This document shows, one piece after another, positions 13,706 through 17,054 of a stretch of 17,054 nucleotides of DNA. The translations under genes and the position numbers were made by a program. Within the stretch, counting starts at the first letter, position 1. The number at the start of each line of letters is the position of its first letter. This DNA is from Chloroflexota bacterium (lineage in GTDB: Bacteria; Cyanobacteriota; Vampirovibrionia; Obscuribacterales; Obscuribacteraceae): contig SBAT01000112.1 in assembly GCA_005240105.1 (NCBI GenBank), positions 1-17,054 on the forward strand, given 5' to 3'. Under the pieces are notes generated by a model, which worked only from the letters and a program-made list of their open reading frames with translations, searched no databases and was not told the DNA's origin.

Positions 13706-14395
13706 TTAAATGTTGGAATCAGCGACAACCACAATATTACCGCCCTTATTCTTAGCGGCAACGAGAGCGTCATAAGCAACTTCGAGAAGTTCTTGCGGTT
13801 GATTGGAATGACGCGGGTAGCTGGCTACAGCAAGTGTGGCCGTAATAGGAATCGGCTTGCCACTCACTGGATCCTTTATATCAAGCATGTTTATCTTGCG
13901 GTGAATTCTTTCAGCAACGGACAAAGCTGCCTCAACATCTGTTTCGTGTAACACGGCAACTAATTCTTCGCCGCCCCAACGAGCCGGCATATCAATTTCT
14001 CTTACCGAGTTCTGCAAAGTTTTTGCTACTTCAATAAGTACTTCATCGCCTTTTTCATAACCAGCACGGCTATTCACTTCGCGCAGACGATCAATATCAA
14101 TAAGCAAAAGCGACAAGCTATAGCCAAGGCGTACAGCCCGCTTCAAGGAATGTGTCAAGTGTTCCTTAAAGATGTGGCGATTGGGAAGAGAGGTCAAATT
14201 GTCCTTGCCCATCAATTCTTCCAAGCGGGCTTGGGCATTGGCCAGCTGATTTTTCAACTGATCAATTTCTCTGTCCTTCTCGCGCAAGACACGATCAAGT
14301 TGCAAATTCTCCGACTGAAGAGAACGCATTTGTCCTTCTTGAGCTTTCGCTTGTCCATGAAAACGTTGAAACATCTTATTTATTCGGACCCTCAT
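13706..14395 (-). CDS. GGDEF-domain diguanylate cyclase with N-terminal coiled coil
   Basis: The protein has 229 residues from ATG 14395. An N-terminal heptad-rich helix (SENLQLDRVLREKDREIDQL and onward) leads into a GGDEF domain that would make cyclic di-GMP from two GTP. Seen in the sequence are DNLTSLPNR at the domain start, LLIDIDRLREVN with metal-binding Asp, the signature GGEEL (residues 141-145), and an inhibitory-site motif RxxD (REID, residues 132-135) exactly five residues before it. The enzyme is therefore predicted active and product-inhibited. There is no membrane segment or recognised sensor, so the coiled coil probably drives dimerisation. ATG 14395 follows AGGTGA at good distance; ATG 14422 would add nine residues but lacks such a site. 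The gene is convergent with pyrG, 25 nt apart. Confidence 0.9.
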   Translation of the reverse strand: MRVRINKMFQRFHGQAKAQEGQMRSLQSENLQLDRVLREKDREIDQLKNQLANAQARLEELMGKDNLTSLPNRHIFKEHLTHSLKRAVRLGYSLSLLLIDIDRLREVNSRAGYEKGDEVLIEVAKTLQNSVREIDMPARWGGEELVAVLHETDVEAALSVAERIHRKINMLDIKDPVSGKPIPITATLAVASYPRHSNQPQELLEVAYDALVAAKNKGGNIVVVADSNI

Positions 14396-14559
14396 CAGTT
14401 TCACCTGAGGAATTGCACACATTTGGAAAAACGGCTTTGGGAGACGGTTTGACGTTTGTTTTCGTCGCCACCTATCTCTTTTGTGACTGTTATATTAGCT
14501 GCATTTAGGATTTAATGCCAGCAATGATGGGGGCTTTCACGCAACAATTAATGATCTTG

Positions 14560-15672
14560 CTAGTTTATCGGCACTCGCATTAATTCATTACGTTTTGTAC
14601 GGTCGAGAAGTACTAACGAATACTTACGTTTGGCTCTTGCAACCGGGAAAGAAAGAGTGGCACGCCCGGTTTTACCTATGCCCACATGCTTTCCAAAAGG
14701 CAAATAATTTCCATAGAGTGACGGGAAATTCTTTTCTTCCGAATTATCTACAACTGCTAGATCAAAGAAGCTGACTTCCTTTTCACTGCGATTGTCAATC
14801 GTCAGATCTACTGTCATTTGCTTTGAGTTATCGTCTCCAAACGGGCTTTTGCTGTATGTAATCTTGCCGGTCTTAATAGTCAGTCCCGGCACACCTGGGG
14901 CTTTTACGGCAGAAGGGATAGCATTAGGATTAAATCCAGGCAGCGTTATTGGTTCGGCAATAGTCAATTGAATGGCATCGCCCGGATAGATAGAGGCCAC
15001 TTTACCTTTCCGCTTCAGAGCGCCAAAAGTACCCAAAGCTGCGCCTGCCGCTCCACCTACAGCAAGCGACAAGCCGTTGGTCATAATGGCTAAGGGAATT
15101 GAACCAAGTTCGGCAGAAAGTATGGCTCCAGCGGCAGCGCCATAACTTACATAGCCGGCATCAACGGCAAGAATTTTGGCCACTGCTTTCAATTGATTAT
15201 CACGCGTAGAAAATTTAGTTGCTACTGGTAATTCAATTTCACCGTCAGGACTTATCAGCTTGTCGAAAGTAACTTCTACATAGCCGTCGCGGCCTAGACG
15301 CCGTTGCGAAGCTGAATCGGAAACTATTCCGTGCATGTACCAGCCACCAGGCAACATTACCTTTTGTCCGTCTTTTACATCGACACAAACACGAGCACAT
15401 AATTCGTCGCCTTTTTTACTAAGCTCTGAATTTAAATTGCAGGAAAGCCGAAGATCGACTTTCGTTCCTTTGGGCATTGTCTGAATGACACCAAACAATA
15501 TGGGCGATTCTTTGGCCTTGGCGTTCTCATCTACGCTAACCCGCCCTTTTAGTTTTGAGTTCTGTGAAATAGATTCCTCAACCGTTGATTTTTCTTCAGC
15601 GCAAAGTGGCAGGCAGCTCCCGCTCAAAATCAAAGTTAACGAAACTGCTAGCCAACTGCGAAAGCTAAGCAC
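14560..15672 (-). CDS. Secreted hypothetical protein with Gly/Ala-rich hydrophobic centre
   Basis: I do not recognise a characterised family for this 370-residue protein. A signal peptide (SWLAVSLTLILSGSC) is followed by likely cleavage after LCA; SGSC is a poor lipobox, so lipidation is unlikely but not excluded. Residues about 60-155 look beta-rich (MPKGTKVDLRLSCNLNSE, KVMLPGGWYMHGIVSD, GYVEVTFDKLISPDG). They resemble the VirB10/TrbI-like barrel found in many exported proteins, where low- and high-activity states are written as 'xGTxI...G..V...V..G.V.IPxGs...G.V'. Residues about 170-222 are Gly/Ala-rich and hydrophobic (SYGAAAGAILSA, LSLAVGGAAGAALGTFGALK) and may insert into a membrane. The last 100 residues look like an Ig-like domain (MTVDLTIDNRSEKEVSFFDL). 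The start is GTG 15672 after GGGAG. Confidence 0.72.
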   Translation of the reverse strand: MLSFRSWLAVSLTLILSGSCLPLCAEEKSTVEESISQNSKLKGRVSVDENAKAKESPILFGVIQTMPKGTKVDLRLSCNLNSELSKKGDELCARVCVDVKDGQKVMLPGGWYMHGIVSDSASQRRLGRDGYVEVTFDKLISPDGEIELPVATKFSTRDNQLKAVAKILAVDAGYVSYGAAAGAILSAELGSIPLAIMTNGLSLAVGGAAGAALGTFGALKRKGKVASIYPGDAIQLTIAEPITLPGFNPNAIPSAVKAPGVPGLTIKTGKITYSKSPFGDDNSKQMTVDLTIDNRSEKEVSFFDLAVVDNSEEKNFPSLYGNYLPFGKHVGIGKTGRATLSFPVARAKRKYSLVLLDRTKRNELMRVPIN

Positions 15673-15699
15673 TCAAATTCTCCCGGTTGCAATGAGAAT

Positions 15700-15712
15700 A
15701 TATCGTCGATAT
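15700..15712. promoter_or_regulatory. 13-nt palindrome upstream of the secreted hypothetical gene
   Basis: ATATCG-T-CGATAT is a perfect inverted repeat with a one-base centre, lying about 28 nt before the GTG start. Its place suits an operator overlapping the promoter or leader. It is short and AT-rich, so chance is possible. Confidence 0.2.
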
Positions 15713-15781
15713 CTTAACATGCTGAGCCTTATCAACATGACAACAGTAAAGCTTGACAACCAGCCCTTTAAAACAAATGAA

Positions 15782-16504
15782 CTAGAGCTTCTTGTTCAAA
15801 ATTTCTTTCAATTGTCCCCAAAAATCCTTTTTACCGGAAGTAGAAACTGCAACGCCCGCGCCTGGCGCGGATTTCTTGCCGCCTTTAGTTTCTGCTTGAG
15901 CAGACTGGATCTTGATCTTCATTTCTAGGGCTTTAGCCTCAGTATTCTTGGGATCCACGCGCAACGCCGCTTGGACCTCGGTTAGAGCAATTGTCCGCCA
16001 GCCTTTAGCTAAATACACCTCAGCCATCATTACGTGGCAACGGGGGTCAGTCGGCAATAACCGTAAGGCTTCTTTCGTTGCTGTCTCAGCATCGGGAATA
16101 CGCCCGTTTTTCAATAGCTCCTCAGCCCTGACCAAGTGTTTTTCAGCCCATTTGATATTGGAGCCCACCTCAAACTTCTGGGCCATCGACGAGCTGCCAA
16201 TTGTGGCAATTGGGCTGACAAAGTTGTCGGACAGGGGATTAGCCGCCTTCGCTGCCTGACGTTCTTTCACTAACAATCGTAAAGCGTCATATTCAGCCCT
16301 GCGCGTGGCATCACTGACCACCTCATGAGCTCTTGTTACTTTGGCAAACTGCTCTTGTGCCTGAGCCCGCTTAGCAGCATCGTTAGGGAAACGATCAGGG
16401 TGCAATTTTTTGGCCAAACGAATATATGCCTTGCGAATATCTTCAGGCGGGGCATTGTCGTCTACCTCTAAAACTGCATAGTGATCTTCTTCAAACTCTT
16501 GCAT
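15782..16504 (-). CDS. J-domain protein with TPR repeats
   Basis: A 240-residue cytoplasmic protein. Residues 7-75 form a DnaJ domain (HYAVLEVDDNAPPEDIRKAY, HPD at 35-37, then a basic helix and DATRRAEYDAL), so it should stimulate the ATPase of an Hsp70 partner. Residues about 117-187 form TPR helices (AEKHLVRAEELLKNGRIPDA, LLPTDPRCHVMMAEVYLAKG, VDPKNTEAKALEMKI). A Lys/Gly/Ser-rich linker precedes a short C-terminal amphipathic end (FWGQLKEILNKKL). It lacks the Gly/Phe and zinc-finger regions of DnaJ proper, so it is a class III J-protein with a probable client- or partner-binding TPR. Its gene is divergent from clpB, another chaperone gene. The start has no close ribosome binding site (GAGAAGG lies too far upstream). 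Confidence 0.9.
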   Translation of the reverse strand: MQEFEEDHYAVLEVDDNAPPEDIRKAYIRLAKKLHPDRFPNDAAKRAQAQEQFAKVTRAHEVVSDATRRAEYDALRLLVKERQAAKAANPLSDNFVSPIATIGSSSMAQKFEVGSNIKWAEKHLVRAEELLKNGRIPDAETATKEALRLLPTDPRCHVMMAEVYLAKGWRTIALTEVQAALRVDPKNTEAKALEMKIKIQSAQAETKGGKKSAPGAGVAVSTSGKKDFWGQLKEILNKKL

Positions 16505-16698
16505 TTACTGAATTTGGCAGCCCTTCTCGTTTACAACTACTAACCATAATACCGCCCTCAGTAGACAAATTTCGCCTATCAGTCGTGCTTGAAAAGCGAA
16601 TGGTCTAAATATTTATGAAAAGTTAGTTGGTTGTAATAAACTGCTGATAAGTTGTCTATAGGCAGATATGGGTGATAGGTTTACCAAAGAGGTAATTT

Positions 16699-17054
16699 AT
16701 GAACTTAGAGCGCTTTACTCATAAGGCACAAGAGGCAATTACCAATTGCCGTGCAATTCTGTCTCGTTACGGTCATAGTCAAGTAACGCCTGAACATCTG
16801 CTCCTATCGCTTTTGGAGCAAAGTGAGGGCTTGGCGCCAAAAATCCTTGAACGTCTGAAAGTAAATCCTGAGCTTGTAACAGAAGCTGTTACAAGATATT
16901 TGCAGAGCCAACCCAAAGGCTCATCTATTTCGCAGGCAAAAGATGAACTGCATGTGTCTGCCCGTTTGATGTCCGTGCTGGAAGACGCCAACAAAGAAGC
17001 AGAACATCTCAAAGATCAATTCATTAGCGTTGAGCACTTGATGCTAGCCTTAGC
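16699..17054 (+). CDS. clpB: ClpB-type chaperone, N-terminal fragment cut by window end
   Basis: The first 118 residues are visible and the frame stays open to the window edge. MNLERFTHKAQEAI, GHSQVTPEHLLLSLLEQSEG, LAPKILERLKVNPELV and FISVEHLMLALA are the two repeats of the Clp N domain, which recruits aggregated substrates to this hexameric AAA+ disaggregase working with DnaK. The length and form of the N domain (LAPKIL...; EAEHLKDQFISVEHL) suit ClpB better than ClpC, but the AAA domains and middle domain are outside the window. The start follows AGAGG. No CIRCE element (inverted TTAGCACTC) is seen upstream, so heat control by HrcA is not indicated. Confidence 0.88.
   Translation, partial: MNLERFTHKAQEAITNCRAILSRYGHSQVTPEHLLLSLLEQSEGLAPKILERLKVNPELVTEAVTRYLQSQPKGSSISQAKDELHVSARLMSVLEDANKEAEHLKDQFISVEHLMLAL

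Noticed and set aside
14502..14519. Short inverted repeat GCATT-N8-AATGC upstream of the GGDEF gene
   Set aside because: Five-base arms with an 8-nt spacer are expected by chance in AT-rich intergenic DNA, and there is no T-run.
16505..16698. CIRCE or other heat-shock operator between the J-protein and clpB genes
   Set aside because: No TTAGCACTC/GAGTGCTAA inverted repeat is present; only weak promoter-like hexamers are visible.

Overview
The window carries bacterial chromosomal DNA of moderate GC content with dense, ordinary gene packing: DNA polymerase I, CTP synthase, GatC, a ClpB N-terminus, transporters, and a J-domain protein. No phage, insertion sequence, tRNA, rRNA or CRISPR array was found. 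The gene mix (phasin, 3-hydroxyacyl-CoA dehydrogenase, GatC, PolA with both exonuclease domains, many secreted or hypothetical proteins) would suit a Melainabacteria/Obscuribacterales-like or other deep-branching Gram-negative-type genome. That placement is only a guess from overall impression; no marker gene settles it.

Layout. 1-835: minus-strand end of a GT87-like membrane glycosyltransferase (cut by the window edge), then a phasin-like gene with a probable terminator. 836-5806: plus-strand pair of a secreted PafA-like phosphatase-fold protein and polA, closed by a 35-nt palindrome. 5807-6620: a mostly non-coding stretch and a small LRV-repeat protein. 6631-8007: minus-strand amino-acid permease, convergent with the LRV gene. 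8210-10467: 3-hydroxyacyl-CoA dehydrogenase and an AI-2E/PerM-type exporter, overlapping by one base. 10464-11474: minus-strand CaCA cation exchanger whose stop codon overlaps that of the exporter. 11553-13680: gatC and pyrG. 13706-16504: three minus-strand genes (J-domain/TPR protein, secreted hypothetical protein, GGDEF diguanylate cyclase). 16699-17054: start of clpB.

The most unusual content is a family of short, structured, interspersed repeats. Three long copies lie at 2788-2916, 8016-8123 (minus strand) and 11849-11979. Each sits directly at the 5' side of a gene (polA, permease, pyrG) and in that gene's orientation. A hairpin module is present in two of them and again, alone, in the last codons of pyrG (13612-13642). 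The hairpin has an 8-bp stem and a 5-nt TAAAY loop, and its three copies differ by paired compensatory changes that keep the stem perfect. One long copy is translated as the N-terminus of DNA polymerase I and the lone hairpin as part of the CTP synthase C-terminal tail, in the same reading frame. The arrangement resembles the in-gene palindromic elements known from Rickettsia, but I do not recognise this family.

A second point of interest is the PafA-like protein: by my alignment from memory, all three ligands of one of the two zinc sites and two substrate-contacting residues are replaced, while the nucleophile and the other metal site remain.
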